Assembly: GCA_033239125.1 (NCBI GenBank)
Contig: BSWB01000001.1
Coordinates: forward strand, 115,252,916 to 115,316,915
Source of the DNA: Fagopyrum homotropicum
Lineage: Eukaryota > Streptophyta > Magnoliopsida > Caryophyllales > Polygonaceae
Length of the DNA: 64,000 nucleotides
Reading direction: 5' to 3'
Below, piece by piece: positions 10,743-23,255 of the stretch. Both the position numbers and the translations under genes were made by a program. The notes beneath the pieces were generated by a model, which ran no database searches, was not told the origin of the DNA, and saw only the letters and a program-made list of their open reading frames with translations. Every line of letters begins with the position of its first letter. Position 1 is the first letter of the stretch.

Positions 10743-11924
10743 CTGTTTTCTTCTTTGGAAACCAACAAGGTTGATCTTGTTGTGTTTGTGACGTTTGGAT
10801 GTGTTGTGTATATGTAAGGATGAAGGCAATATTGCCTTGGTTGAATCTTGTGTGGAGTGAAGAGTTTTAAGTGAGAGATCTGTGGAAGAGCACGAAGAGT
10901 GTTGCTCTATTGGTGAAACTGCACCCGCGCCTTAACTTAGCCGCCCCCGCGCCTCCAAGTGTGTCATTGCCCTCGCGCATGCGACAAGCCGAAGTCGCGG
11001 CGTCAGAGGCTTGTCACCGCGCCCGCGCATTCCTTTGCTCGCGCCCGCGTCTTTCTTCTGAACTTACCAACTCCTTGGTAAGTTTATCCTTTCTTTTGTC
11101 CTTTGGCTTTGTGTTTAGAAGCATGCTAGGCTACAATTGTGTTGAGGTTAATGATGATATTATGGTATAGTTGTATGCCTTGAGAGGCTTTGAGGTTTGA
11201 TAAAATTATCGAGGTTGATTACGATGTTTATGGTCCTTGTGATCCTTTGGGACTAGGAGTGACTCTTCTAGTATGTTGATTCAATGATTGATATGTATGC
11301 CTTGTTTATCAGACGGTGTTCATTTCTACGGGAAATTGAGAGGTTCATATATTTTTAAGGTTACCTGGATTTAGGTAAGTCAGCGGGACTTACTTAACTA
11401 CATTCCTATACTAGATGTGTGCATGAGTGGTGTTTGTTATATTCTTTGTAGCATGCGATATTGATTATTACCGACGTTGTATTGGCCCACTATTGATAGG
11501 TGGTGAGAACTTGTCCAATACTCTCGAGGGAGGTTTGGGGATTCTCTAGGACTATGCCAGTCCTGGTATATGGGGAAGGTACCGAGCCACTCCTTTTGGT
11601 ATACGGTAGTGAACGCTTTAGCCACTCCAGATGGTGAGGGAAATAGAGGTGAGAATGATATACTTCTTGTATCACACCTTTAAAAAGGACTATGATTGTA
11701 TAACTTTATAAAGATAATTAAACGGGAAATGTGTAATAGCATGCTTGGTGTTTATTATAATCGTGATGTGTGTATGTGCTTATGTGTTAATCTGATATAC
11801 GAATTGTTAGCTAACGGTTATTTACCGTGTTGCAGATGTCTTGCAAGATAGGAGGATTGTAGAGTGATCCGGTGGAGTGATCAGGCGAGGGTTTCCGTAC
11901 CTATAGGATGGTTATGGGTTTCGT

Positions 11925-11932
11925 ATATATAT

Positions 11933-12024
<92 letters not shown>
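11925..12024. repeat. (TA)n microsatellite
   Basis: About 100 bases of almost pure alternating TA with ACATA interruptions at the left end, inside LTR J. The Tyr/Ile-alternating reading frames over it are artefacts. Confidence 0.95.
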
Positions 12025-12212
12025 TGTTTTGGTAATCGGTTGTGTGTTTTGTACGTATTCCGATATATGATATTTCAATTTTATCAATGTTGGTTTTATA
12101 TTTATTTGTGCCTTGTTGGAAGATCCGGCAAACTTGTGGTTAGGATAGGGTTAGAACCCATAACGAGGTCCTAGCCCGTAGCACTCTGAGTCCTATGGAT
12201 TTGGGGTTTACA

Positions 12213-13011
12213 ATGTGCATGGGGTCTGGTATATACTTTGTCAACTTCTTCTTAATGTCAAATCATCGACCACTCCGAGTTGATGAACTCTCAACCAATC
12301 ATGGACAGCCATTCAAAGTTCCAAGGGTCAACTTCATTTAACTACATACGACTTTAAAAGAATATGAGTGTTATCATGTGTTCCCGAATCAAGCTACACG
12401 AATGGTCATCTTGACTAACCGTTGGACTATGTATGATATGAAGTCATGGTAGCGAGCTTAGTGCCTTTTCTTGAGTGTTCTGATTCCTAAAATCACAAAG
12501 TGTGATAGTGTATCTATAACTAAAAAATTCCCGCTAGGAAAAAAGCGGAGCCTCATGCTCTACATATGGACTCATTTGGTCATATTTCCTTGATGGGATT
12601 GGCCGTACTGTTTTTATCAATCGATCAACTACCACACATTTAGCGTTGAAACCTCGGTTATATTGCATTCTTGACTAAAATCCACGAGGATATCCTATCA
12701 TGATTTCAACACCTGAGGTGGTTAGGCTTACCTCTTGGTACACGGTGTCTTATTTGTATTTGGTAACTAGTCTACATTGACTATAATGGTTATCCATATT
12801 GGATTTGTCCTCCCACAAATAGAACCTTTGTTCTTGCACGTCTCAATACCACTTCAATATGAAGCATATGGTATACCATTATCTTCTCCTAAAGCCCAAT
12901 TTCTTGACTCCCAGTCTATTAGTTTGCAAGCATAATCTTGTCGCTTCATAATATCATAAATCCCAATTTCTTGACTCCCAGTCTATTAGTTTGCAGGCAT
13001 AATCTTGTCGG
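12213..13011. other. Unassigned sequence between LTR J and the F stack
   Basis: No ORF, LTR end or recognisable retrotransposon domain was found. It ends in a direct repeat with a period of 67 bases (12895-13011). It may be host flank or an eroded internal region. Confidence 0.5.
12895..13011. repeat. 67-base-period direct repeat
   Basis: A segment starting CCCAATTTCTTGACTCCCAG at 12895 recurs at 12962 with one visible change (GCAAGC to GCAGGC) over about 50 bases. The second copy runs straight into the LTR fragment at 13012. Confidence 0.85.
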
Positions 13012-13652
13012 ATTTTGGAGCGAAATGGAAAATATGAGGACTAAGCATCAAGGAGGATCACGCTGGATCATGATGGAGCATTAAAGAAATGGTAGGACAT
13101 CATCAAAGGATGGAAGGAAAGAGCTAAGGAAGACACGCTCATATTAGAAATCTCGGCCCGACAATGAAGAATCTCAACCGAGATCAATAACAAGATAGAC
13201 TGAGATTTTGCTAAAAAACGCACCATGGCCCAAGCTTTCAAACCCTAGTTTTTCTTATAAGATATGGATGGAGGCAACGATTCTAACGTGGCTGAACACA
13301 TGTCAACAAGCGCATATTATATTGATTATACGCATCAACATTGATTCTTAGCTACAACATTTGTGATTTAGAGAGATTTTGAGAGAATTCTTGGAGAGGA
13401 AGACTAGTTTTTGATTTCATTGCTTTTGGATCAATGATTGGATCTTTGTTAGTGGAATGCTTTTTCTTTTGGATATTGAAGACACCTTGCTAAGTATTTC
13501 TTACTTTTCTTTTGGTTTTATTGGCTTATGGTTTTCTTGAATTCTGTATATATCTTTCTTGATTTGAATATGTGTGTTGTTAGCTAAACCCATGTGATTC
13601 TAGGCTGATTGGTTGATGATTGTGGTTTAGATGAGGATAGACTGAGCCTTTA
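13012..13652 (+). repeat. Plus-strand F-family LTR fragment, inverted against F 3' LTR
   Basis: The segment carries F-type signals in plus orientation: AAATCTCGG, ATCTCAACCGAGAT and CTGAGATTTT near 13146-13214, then the 'gtgattctaggctgattggttg' region that appears reversed at about 14070-14110 and 54140-54180. At about 13650 it joins head-on to the minus-strand 3' LTR of F, so the terminal 600 or so bases of that LTR are replaced by an inverted partial copy of the same family. Confidence 0.65.
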
Positions 13653-14848
13653 AAATTAAGGTTAGGAATTCGACAGTAACCGGCGTCCTACCTAAGGGTC
13701 AAACCATTCCTTACCGGGTAAGTCTCGGAATATGTTCGTCTTATGTAGCAATCCTAGCATACTCAATCCAATAGAGTTGTTTACACTTCTATTACCTAAG
13801 AGGGGAATTTAACGGGTAAATCTCATTTCTCACTTAATTTGCTAACATTAGCTCACCATAAGCTAGATTTAACTCAATAAACATTAGGATTTGAACAATC
13901 TAACATCCTAACATAAGGATTCATCAATTACGGACACATAAGAAAATATCGGGTGAATCATGATCAATCTCGGCCAAGATCCATGAAGAACAAGCCGAGA
14001 TTTCCATAGAGCTAGGTTTCGGGCAACCAAATCATCCTAAACTAACATGCAACATCATTCTATCATCATCCAAGCCATAACCATCAATTTATCACCCTAG
14101 GATCACAATTACTAAGCCTACAACATTCATTTCTAGATCAAAAGTGAACAAAGAAGAATACATGTAATCCATAGATAGAGATGAGAATAGAAGAAATAAA
14201 ACTTATGATTTGAATGTTTTCAAACTGAATATTTCAACACCACAAATGGTTTGATTTGGATCTACATCAACCTTTGATATTTCTTCACTCAAAATCTCTC
14301 AAATCTCACATATAAATCTCCAATTGATGTGTTCTTCCTCTCCAAATGTTTTCTCTCTCCTCCTCCAAATTCTAGGATCCACCAGCCAAAAGACAACATG
14401 CAATACAAAGGACACACTCCTCCAAATGAGGGAACACAAGGGTCTGAGAATTCGTGACATGTGTCGAAGCTGCCAGAACAGGAATCTCAAACCAAAATCT
14501 CAGCCGAGATTCCCATTGAACCGAATCCTGAGACTTCAACTTGCTTTCTTGAATAAAAACACTGGTGCAAAACTTGCACCAACTCGGGTTCTTGTCTTTT
14601 TCTTTGCTATGGGCTTGTTTCCTTGGGAACTTCGAATTCGAACCACCATGATGCTTGATCCTCGAATATGTCGATGACATCCAAAAGATCGCCAAAATAC
14701 ATGAAAACCAAAAAAGATCGTGTAGACATCTCTTTTGACAATATGACTCGAATAAGCGTAAATGTCACGAACTAATGATAATTCATGCATAAATAAGGAA
14801 AATCTACCTAAATGAGTGCCTAAACTAATCTCATAAATCATGTCATCA
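13653..14848 (-). repeat. 3' LTR of element F (3' end missing)
   Basis: In reverse it starts TGATGACATGATTTATGAG at 14848, directly after the PPT-like tract, and matches the 5' LTR at 53927-54934 and 23040-23255. Family palindromes lie at 13970-14015 (arms AATCTCGGCC and GCCGAGATTT) and 14478-14535. The last part of the LTR is lost at the inverted junction near 13650. Confidence 0.78.
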
Positions 14849-14887
14849 AAATACCCCATACTTGCCTCTTGCTTATCCTCAAGCAAG
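14849..14887 (-). other. Hairpin plus PPT tract at the 3' LTR (F)
   Basis: In reverse, CTTGCTTGAGGATAAGCAAG (14868-14887) folds with 7-base arms. It is followed by GAGGCAAGTATGGGGTATT and the LTR start. Confidence 0.8.
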
Positions 14888-16080
14888 TTTCAAACCTAAG
14901 CTACAAGATGCCATGGGTTATGAATGCGGACAAACAAAATAATTTTGCAAATGTGCTTCTAATCATAGATCACCGTCATAATGACTTTTAATGGGAAAGG
15001 ATGGAGCAATTGTGTATCAAAGAGAACAAAGGTACGAAAGGACAATAACACTTTACTCGGAAATATACATGCGAAGTAAATCGAGAATTGTCTAGATAGA
15101 TCATGAGAAATCAAATCTAAACCGCTAAGTCATTACACACGTGCATAAAGGTCTTAAGGACTTAAGAAAGAAGAGGCCAAGAAATGTGTCAAGGGTGGGA
15201 GTTCTTTATGTCATGTGGTGCTAATCCGGGAAAGGAACTAATTCCACAACTTAATTGTCTTCAACATCCACCAAAAGTGTAATTTTCTCCTTCTTCTTTT
15301 TGTTTCTTATTTCACTTGAGAAAATGACATTGGTGCACAAAAGCCGAAACCTTGATGATTAGAGGTCCTCGAGAATTTTACCGAGGTACATCACACCGGA
15401 TGCACATACCATGACTCGTTAGGACAATCGTTTAATCCAACTTTGCCAAGACACAAACACCCGATTATGTGAATGGTCCCGAGTTAGTCATCTTCGTAAT
15501 CAACATCCCCAAACCTGTTTTTGTCTATACTTTCACAACACATTTCAATAACTTCATCCACATCAATTCTTTCATCACCAACATCACACCACAGTTGTTC
15601 TTTACACAATCAACCACACTAGCATGCTCCTAATTTCCGGATAGGTCAAAAGAGGCAACATTTTTCAATCATGTGAGGTCAAACATGATCAACATGAAAA
15701 CAAGAGAGCATCGAATGCCTTAATCATTCCTAGATGATGTGTAAGTATCTATCATACGATTTCGATTATCAATTCTTAATCCAATCTAGTCAACAATCAA
15801 CATTACGATTCACATATAACATACAAGTAAAGTATTCAAATCCACATATGCATAAATTCATTCAACACGCAAAGGCCATCCAAAGCCGATTCCCACACAA
15901 AATCATCATAAGGCTCATATCAATCCTAGAAACACTAAAATTTTCTAAAATTTTTCTCAATTATATTGGAACTTTTAATATATGTATATACAATTCAAAG
16001 ACAAAAAGAAACGTGTGACAATAATATGAAACTACCCGAAATGCAATGCAATGAAATAAAACATGCAAATTATTGTAAAT

Positions 16081-16119
16081 ACCCCACCCCATACTTAAAA
16101 CCCACATTGTCCCCAATGT
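16081..16119 (-). other. Hairpin plus PPT-like tract, copy 1 (F)
   Basis: In reverse, ACATTGGGGACAATGT (16-base hairpin, loop GGGGAC) is followed by AAGTATGGGGTGGGGT. C has nearly the same sequence at 36081-36118. Confidence 0.8.
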
Positions 16120-16634
16120 AAAGAAATAAATAGGAGAGTGAAAGAAGGTACTCACAATGCAAAAATGTAGTACTTTCGGTTCACTCATGTGGAGTGGTGG
16201 TGGTGCATGGGAAGCGCAATTCGGACTTTTAAATTTCGGCACAAATCTGAGCAAGTCATGATCCAACAGCAAAATCTTGACCGAGATTTCAGTCGAAGTT
16301 GGCCTCGACTTGGGAAATCTCGGTTGAAAATCTCGGCCGAGATTTTCTCTTAATTCTCAAGTTTTAAGTCTTTTGGTCCCTTTTTTCTTGCCCTTGTGCT
16401 TAGATTTGACACTTCATTCCCAATAAACTCTTGAGGTTCTCATCATATCAATCAACATCATCAACATTGATCTCACAATTCCTAGATCCTATTAACCATA
16501 ACAAAAGAAAACCCAAAACGCACCAAATTCAAAAAAAAACATGAAAAAAAGAAAAGGAAAAATAATTTATCTTGGGTTGCTTGCCAAGAAGCGCTTCTTT
16601 AAGGTCGTTAGCTAGACCAAACTCCAGGAGCGAC

Positions 16635-17602
16635 TTATTCAAGGTGAAGTGGCGCAATCATATCCATCAGAGCTTCCGGAATGTACTTATTTAACCTGTT
16701 CCCATTCACCTTGAAATTTCCACAACGCTCACCCCATACTTCGACAGCTCCGTGGGGGAAAATCTTTCTCACAACATAGGGCCCCGTCCATCTTGACTTG
16801 AGTATTCTGGGAAAGAGTAGAAGGCTTGAGTTGAAGAGAAGGACTAGATCACCTTCACTCAACTCTTTCGCGATGATACGCTTGTCATGACAACGTTTGT
16901 TTCTCTCTTTGTAGATCCGGGCATTCTCGTAAGCGTCAAGCCGGATTTCTTGAAGTTCGTTTATATCCAATAGACGCTTCTTTCCGGCATCCTTTATGTC
17001 AAAATTAAGCCACTTAATGGCCCAATACGCCCTATTCTCCAACTCTACTGGAAGATGCACGATTTGTATAACTAGATTGTGCAGAGTGGTGCCAATCGGG
17101 GTCTTGAAAGCGGTCCTATAAGCCCATTAAGCATTTTCAAGTTTCATGGCTCAATCTTTCCTTATCCCAGAAATCGTCTTCTAAAGTATGCCCTTGATCA
17201 ATCTATTGGAAATCTCTACTTGGCAACTAGTTTTGGGGGGGCAGGGGGTAAGGTGTGGCCACCTTGTGGGTCACCCATACTTGGCCAAAAGCGCCTCAAA
17301 TTTCTGAGCAGTGAAATGCTTGCCTCTATCCTTTACGATGACCCGTGGTGGCCCAAACCTTGGAAAGATGACTTGATTGAAGAACCATACTAACACATTG
17401 GCATCATTTGTCGGAGAAGCAATGGATTCCACCCATCTTGAAACATAGTCCACCGCCAAGAGAATGTCGAGGTTGACACAAGAAAAGGGGAATGGACCCA
17501 TGATGTATACTCCCCAAACATCGAATATTTTAACCTCTTGAATGTTATTCTATGGCATCTCATTCCTTCTTGAAATATTTCCCGTCCTTTGACAAGTAGC
17601 AC
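16635..17602 (-). pseudogene. Integrase (element F), broken
   Basis: The C-terminal piece (16635-17060) has KSRWTGPYVVRKIFPHGAVEVWG, the same end domain as in C and D. The catalytic core is split over two frames (17271-17501 and 17390-17602) with VDYVSRWVESIASPTNDAN and the FPRFGPPRVIVKDRGKHF segment. A run of G (17236-17243) and a scrambled stretch at 17060-17270 mark damage. The zinc-binding N-terminal part (17603-18040) is only faintly recognisable and has a local duplication around 17630-17680 (AAAATATGCCA words). Confidence 0.78.
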
Positions 17603-18043
17603 AAGCCACTACAAAATTTTGCACATGCATCATTAAACAAAATATGCCAAAAGAAAACAAAATATGCCACTACAAAATTTTGTGTGAGCTAGCATGGCCA
17701 CCACATGGTAATGAGTGGAAATGGCGGATTACACTCTCCACTTTATCGTCCGGGTTGCATCTCCTAAATATTCTATTCGGGCCTCTCTTGAACAAGTGAG
17801 CTCGTTCAAATAATATTGTCTAACATTGAAAAATTTCTTCCTTTGAGTGTAGAACAAACCAGGTGAAACCTCTTCAAAAACCTAGTAATTTACTATGTCG
17901 GCAAACTAAGGCTCATTCCCCTTTGACACTTGAAGAAGGCACTCCTCTATCACTTGCAATTGATCATCCCGGAATGAATCATCAATCGGGACATCATCCT
18001 TCTCAATCAAGATCGGGGGTAGCAAGCTAACGTGGTCTGCCAC

Positions 18044-19415
18044 TTAATTTTTAAACCCCTTCTTGTCACGGATCTCCAAGTCAAACTCTTGAAGAAGAAG
18101 TATCCGCCTAATGAGACGAGGCTTTGCATCCTTCTTCGTTATGAGATATCGGATATGGTCCGTGTAAACAATCACTTTCTCTCCCACATGATAGGAGCGA
18201 AACTTCTCAAAGACATACAACACCACTAACAACTCCTTCTCGGTGGTGGCATAGTTGAGTTTGGCCTCATCTAGCGTCTTGCTAACGTAGTAGATGGCAT
18301 GAGTAATCCCAACCTTCTTTTGTCCAAGTACGGCCCCTACCACTACTTCACTTGTATCACACATCACTTTAAATGGTAATCTCCATTCTAATGGTTGAAT
18401 AATGGGGTAGGAGATCAAAGCTTCCTTTAACCTACAAAAGGCATCAAGACATTCCTTCGAGAAAACAAACTCATCATCCTTCATTAGTAGGTTAGTAAGA
18501 GGCTTAGAAATATTTGAAAAATCCTTAATGAACCTCTTGTAAAAACCGGCATGCCCCAAGAAACTTCTTACTCCTTTCGCCGAAGTGGGTGGAGGCAACT
18601 TCTTAATTGTCTCAATTTAGCCCCAATCAACCTCAATACCACATTGGGAGACCAAGTGTCCCAAAACTATACCTTCACTAACCATGAAGTTGAACTTCTC
18701 CCGATTCAACAGAAGGTTAGTTGCCTCACATCTCTTCAAAACCAATGACAAGTTAGCCAAACGATTGTCGAAAGAGGAGGGATAAACGGAGAAATCATCC
18801 ATAAACACTTCCATGAAGTTTTCAATAGATTCCAAACATATGGCCATCATGCATCTTTGAAAAGTGGCGGGTGCATTACACAACCCAAATGACATTGTCC
18901 TATATGCAAAAGTACCCCATGAACAAGTAAATGTGGTTTTCTCTTTGGTCATCCGGGTGGATCGAGATTTGGAAAAAACCCACTATATCCATCTAGGTAA
19001 CAAAAGTGTGAATGTTGAGCTAACCTCTCTAGCATTTGGTCAATAAAGGGGAGAGGGAAATGATCCTTCCTAGAGGCCACATTCAACTTCCTATAGTCAA
19101 TACACATTTTCCACCCCGTAACCGTCCTAGTAGGGAGAAATTCATTGTTTTCATTGGTCACTACGGTCATACCACCCTTCTTAGGAACCACATGCACGGG
19201 ACTAACCCATTTACTATCTGAAATCGGGAAAATGATTCCCGCATCCAACAATTTAGAACTTCTTTCTTTACTACCTCTTTCATTGTTGGGTTTAGCCTTC
19301 TTTGAGGTTTAATGAAGGGTCTATGGTCATCTTCCATCAATATTTTATATATGCACAAAGAGGCTTTAATATCAACAAGATCATGAATGGTATAGCCTAG
19401 ATCTTTTCTATGCAA
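18044..19415 (-). pseudogene. Reverse transcriptase and RNase H (element F), broken
   Basis: Four overlapping open pieces cover the domain: 19167-19415 (pre-RT), 18949-19251 (CIDYRKLNVASRKDHFPLPF), 18617-18952 (FMDDFSVYPSS at the catalytic site) and 18044-18598 (FLGHAGFYKRFIKDFS, then the RNase H start FKVMCDTSEVVVGAVLG and the TDH segment). Frameshifts separate them. The order and content match D and A. Confidence 0.85.
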
Positions 19416-19689
19416 ATTTCAATTCAGTCAACAACCTATAAAGCTTATCATCATTCAAAGAAGCATTCACAATCACGAGACAAGTAGAATTGATCCAAGG
19501 AAAGCATATTTCAAGTGAGAAGGAAGATGTTTAAATTCAAGTTTAGGAGGACCTTTTTTGAGGTGGTGTGATCCCTCCAACATAGCTTGAGGTGACTCCA
19601 AGGCCATGGATGACTCACCATAACACCTTGATTCTTCATCAACAACAATTGGATGAGTGTCCTGAAGTCCAAAAACCATGACCCCCTTT

Positions 19690-19800
19690 GGAAAATCTCA
19701 ACCGAGATTTAGGTCGAAGTTGGTCTCGACATGGGAAATCTCGAATAAACTAATTATTATCTCTGCCGAGACTTCCCTTGTTTGGTCGAGATTTCTACTA
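19690..19800 (-). repeat. Palindromes in the PR-RT linker of F
   Basis: The plus strand reads AAATCTCAACCGAGATTTAG near 19695, GAAATCTCG near 19735, CTCTGCCGAGA near 19762 and GTCGAGATTTC near 19785. These are full and half sites of the F palindrome at the linker position. Confidence 0.75.
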
Positions 19801-19865
19801 GCTTTTGTCCTTCCATCGAGCGCTTCATACTCAACTCATGGTAGCTCTTCCAATGAATCTAAAGC

Positions 19866-20443
19866 TTAGATTTCTGCATTGCAACTTTCCTCAATTTCCT
19901 CTTCCATGATTCTCATGCTTAGAACTTTTTCAAGGGGATCCTTGATCAAGATCAAACTCACAATCTCCCTTGACTCCTCTTCATCATGGATGTTGAAATG
20001 TCCTCTCCAAGGGCTGGCCATTTCACCATTGTGGAAGCTTGAACTTGATATTTTCCTCCCCAATGTTGAATGAGAGGGTAGCAATTTTTACAATACACCA
20101 AGCATCCCGAAGTGGCTAGGAAAGGTCTCCCCAGAGTGATAGGAGCCGGGTAGTGCGTCGGGATATCTAATACCACAAAGTGCATCGACATGTAAAGCTT
20201 CCCTAGTTGAACGGTGATGTCCTCTAGAATCCACACCGGGTGCGTGATCGATCTATCTGCCATATAGAGGGTCATCTTGACCGGCTTCGGTTCTCCAAGC
20301 CCAACCTTTTTGCATAGTGCAAGCGGTATGATGCTTACACTAGATCCAAGGTCACATAGGACCTCATACGTCACCTCTCCAACCCCGATGGGTACACAAA
20401 ACGACCCCGGGTGCTTTAGTTTGGTGGGCTTTTCTTCCTTCAT
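19866..20443 (-). pseudogene. Aspartic protease (element F)
   Basis: The open stretch 19958-20443 begins at PTKLKHPGSFCVP and contains the active-site segment CDLGSSVSIIP and LGRPFLATSGC, as in C. An overlapping frame, 19866-20084, carries the tail after a frameshift. Here the active site is DLGSS, closer to intact than in A. Confidence 0.82.
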
Positions 20444-20464
20444 GATTTAAATAAGCTCGGAAGA

Positions 20465-22389
20465 TCACTTTGTCATTCTCGCTTCTCCATATTCTTCCAA
20501 CTTCCTCTTGTTTGAGAGGATTTCCTTCAAATATTTTCCATAGGCCGGCATACCTAAAATTGCATCCTTGAACCGAATGTACGTTAATATGTAATTTAAC
20601 CATAAATTCAAGGAATTTTCCGGAATGTTTATCCAATCGAGCTCTAGCTCGTGATTGTGGAAATTATATTGTTTGCTTGTATGGTGGAGGTAGCACATAT
20701 GTTGGCTCATCATCCTTTATCATGTCCTCTCCACTTTGCCTTGGTTGTTCCTCAACCATCACTTGTTTCCCTTTGCCAACTCCTTTGGGAAAGGGCTCAT
20801 TTGTCCTCAATCCACTTCTTGTTGTTGGCCAAGACTTGCCCTCTTGGATTATCCTCGGTCCTTCCGGGAAGCCTTCCTGAATCTCTTTGGGCGTCACCCG
20901 CCTTTTGGAATAATTGAGCTTCTAGAACTTTTTGGGCCCTTGAAATGGATGTAACGGTGCTCTCAAGTCCACTCAACCTCCCCATCAATTGTTCTAACAT
21001 CATCTCGGTTCTTTTTTTTGGAGGTTGAGCAAATCCGGGTGGAGGCTCTTGTGAAGCCTTAGGCGGTGGAGCTTGGCTTGTAGAGGCGAGAGGGTTTAAT
21101 GCACCATCCGGGTTCGAGTAGGAGAACCCAGGATGGTTGTGGTTGAGGTGGTAGTTGTTGAAGTTTCGGTCATTGTTGAAATTCCTTGGCCCTTAGTAAT
21201 TCCCATTGAAATTTCCCATTCCTATCTAGTTCACATCCTCCTCCTTGGATACCAAATTATCTTGAGATTGTACTTGCACCTGAGGACTTGTTTGACTCTT
21301 AAAAGTTGTAGCACACAACTCCCTTAAGGTCTTAAGCTCACTATTTATTGCATCAAGCTTGACGTTGCTCATGATGACTTCACTTACTTCATAGGATCTA
21401 GGTCTCCTCCCATCACTCTTCCTATGAGAGTACTTCTCAATTACCAAGGTTTACATTTCAACAATCTCCCAAGCCTCATCCACATTCTTCTCCATGAATG
21501 GTCCTCCAAAAAGTGATTGGAGCTTGAATTGAATATCCTCATCAAGCCCCTTGAAATAACTCTCCAATATCTCTATCTTTGGTATCCCATGATGAGGACA
21601 ATATAGGAGAAGGTCCTTGAACCTATCCCAAGATTTGAATAGGCTCTCCTTATCATTCATCACGAAAGCGTTTATCTTCCCTCTAAGTTTGGCTGTCTTG
21701 GAACGTGGGAAGAACTTTGTAAGGAACTCGGTTTTCATATCCTCACAAGTACCCACTCGTCCTTGTGGTATGAATTTGTACCAAGCTAAGGCCTTATCCT
21801 TAAGTGAGAAGAGAAAAGCCCTAAGCTTGTGGTTGTTTCTCTCCAATCTCGGTGGCCTCAATGTCTCCATCAAGATCTCATAGTTCAATAGGTGTTGATG
21901 CGGAGACTCTCTTTCCATCCCTCCAAATTAGTTGTACTGGATCATTTGGAGCACTTGAAGGCGAAACTCATAGTCATGAGAGGCGGGGTCTCCAAGATTG
22001 ACATCCGGAGGGGTAACCCTTTGAGCAGGGTACATTATTTGACCAAGAGTTTGTGGCTCTTCAATAATTGGCTCAACCCGAAGATTGGCCGCTTGTGGAG
22101 GCGGTGGTGGAGGTGATTCTTGACGAAGATTAAGCTCCCTTTGCAAAAGAGCTTGCCTAATCTCTTCAATTTACCTCATACTTGCTTTTTGTCTCTCATT
22201 TTCTAGTCTCCTCTCATTTTCCAAGGCTTCATCCCTTAGCCTTATTTGCTTTAAAGCCTCATTTAACTCAGCCCTAAGGTTTACATCGGCCATTCCTTTC
22301 TTCTTCTCGGTGACCTTGGATCTTGTTTTAAGGGTTTTCTCCAGTTCGGGATTGAGTGGAGCTAAATCCTTGCCACGAGATCTTCGCAT
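20465..22389 (-). pseudogene. Gag (element F), broken
   Basis: The N-terminus starts with MRRSRGKDLAPLNPELEKTL at 22389, as in C, D and E. The gag core (21451-21918) has SPHQHLLNYEILMETLRPPR, KALAWYKFIPQGRVGT and FLTKFFPRSKTAKLRGKINA. Downstream pieces carry the coiled GRLSGLEST segment and the RTEDNPRGQV segment before the protease. No CCHC zinc knuckle is seen. At least six frame breaks or stops are present. Confidence 0.82.
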
Positions 22390-22506
22390 GCACTTAAAGG
22401 AGTAGGAGAATTCCTGAAAAATCAAAGACACAAACCAAACAAGATCAAAAGAAAAAGAAATATCTACACTATTAACAATAACACACAATGATTTGATCTA
22501 GACCTA

Positions 22507-22525
22507 GTCCCCAACAACGGCGCAA
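22507..22525 (-). other. Primer binding site, tRNA-Asp type, decayed (F)
   Basis: In reverse, TTGCGCCGTTGTTGGGGAC lies a few bases inside the LTR end. It matches the complement of plant tRNA-Asp 3' end (TGGCGCCGTTGCCGGGGA) with a few changes. Confidence 0.78.
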
Positions 22526-22531
22526 GAAACT

Positions 22532-23255
22532 TGTTCGCTTCCTAGAATGTAGCACACAATCTCTTAGTTTATAACTCATAATAACCTCCTAACTCTACCT
22601 AGCAAACCCCTAGTGTATGGGTCATTTCGTAGCAAGGCTAGTATTCCGGGGTTGAACACAAAGACTAAGGTGAAATTAAATCATCCAAATGATCACAAAT
22701 AGGGTAAATCTAAACTACGAGAAGAGGAAGGAATAAAGAAATGAAATTCATGACATTTTTGGTTGGTTTTGTTCGTAATCTATCAAAGAGCAATGATATG
22801 TAAAATTATCAAATAAACAAACAACTCAAACACAAGATTTGTAAACAATAAAAGAAAGCGGATTCTAGAGTTCAAGCCTTCCGATTATGGCATTGGATTC
22901 AAGTTTCTAATCATAAAGGACAAGACTGCGGTTTGTATGGGAGAGGTGTTTCTTCAATGAGAATAATTATGGGGGAGGTCTCGTAATCCACTAGTCCCGC
23001 TCCAAGGTTCCTATTACGGGGTAAGTCTCAAGGAACTAAGGTTAGGAATTCGACACTAATCGGCTCACTACCTAAGGGCCAAACCAATTCTTATTGGGTA
23101 AGTCTCGGAATAGGTTTGTCTTATGCAACAATCCTAGCAAACTCAATCCAATAGAGGTTTTTACACCTATATTACCTAGAGTACATCATCATATAAAGGG
23201 AAAATTACCGGGTAAGTCTCATTCCTCACTTAGTCTGCTAACATTAGGTCACCCT
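22532..23255 (-). repeat. 5' LTR of F, inner part
   Basis: In reverse it ends ...GCGAACA next to the primer site. It is cut at 23255 by LTR G and resumes at 53927. The joined length is about 1.73 kb, as for the other Athila LTRs. The CCGTACACTGCGGG motif is eroded (GCAAACCCCTAGTGTATGG near 22602). Confidence 0.8.

Larger units (their letters stand above)
10271..12212 (+). repeat. Chromovirus 3' LTR J
   Basis: It starts TGTAACAACC and ends GGGGTTTACA, 1942 bases, after the integrase/chromodomain gene. A near-start dyad has 10-base arms CCACGACCGC and GCGGTCGTGG (about 10308-10370). A second GC-rich cluster with repeated CGCGCC-type words lies at 10920-11060. It also contains a (TTC)n tract at 10670-10742 and a (TA)n run at about 11925-12024. 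LTR M (52231-53476) has the same layout in reverse. Confidence 0.78.
14849..16570 (-). other. Non-coding spacer of F, env-like gene deleted
   Basis: In reverse order from the integrase: the conserved hairpin segment (16571-16596), family palindromes (16260-16350), hairpin plus PPT-like copy 1 (16081-16119), the conserved block (about 15330-15530), hairpin plus PPT copy 2 (14849-14887) and the LTR. The env-like ORF that should lie between 16120 and 16260 is missing, while the elements around it remain. Confidence 0.75.

Noticed and set aside
10614..10829. Short ORFs with poly-Lys or poly-Leu over the TTC repeat
   Set aside because: They are translations of a microsatellite inside LTR J, with no other support.
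11864..12174. Tyr/Ile-alternating ORFs
   Set aside because: They read through the (TA)n run in LTR J and are not genes.
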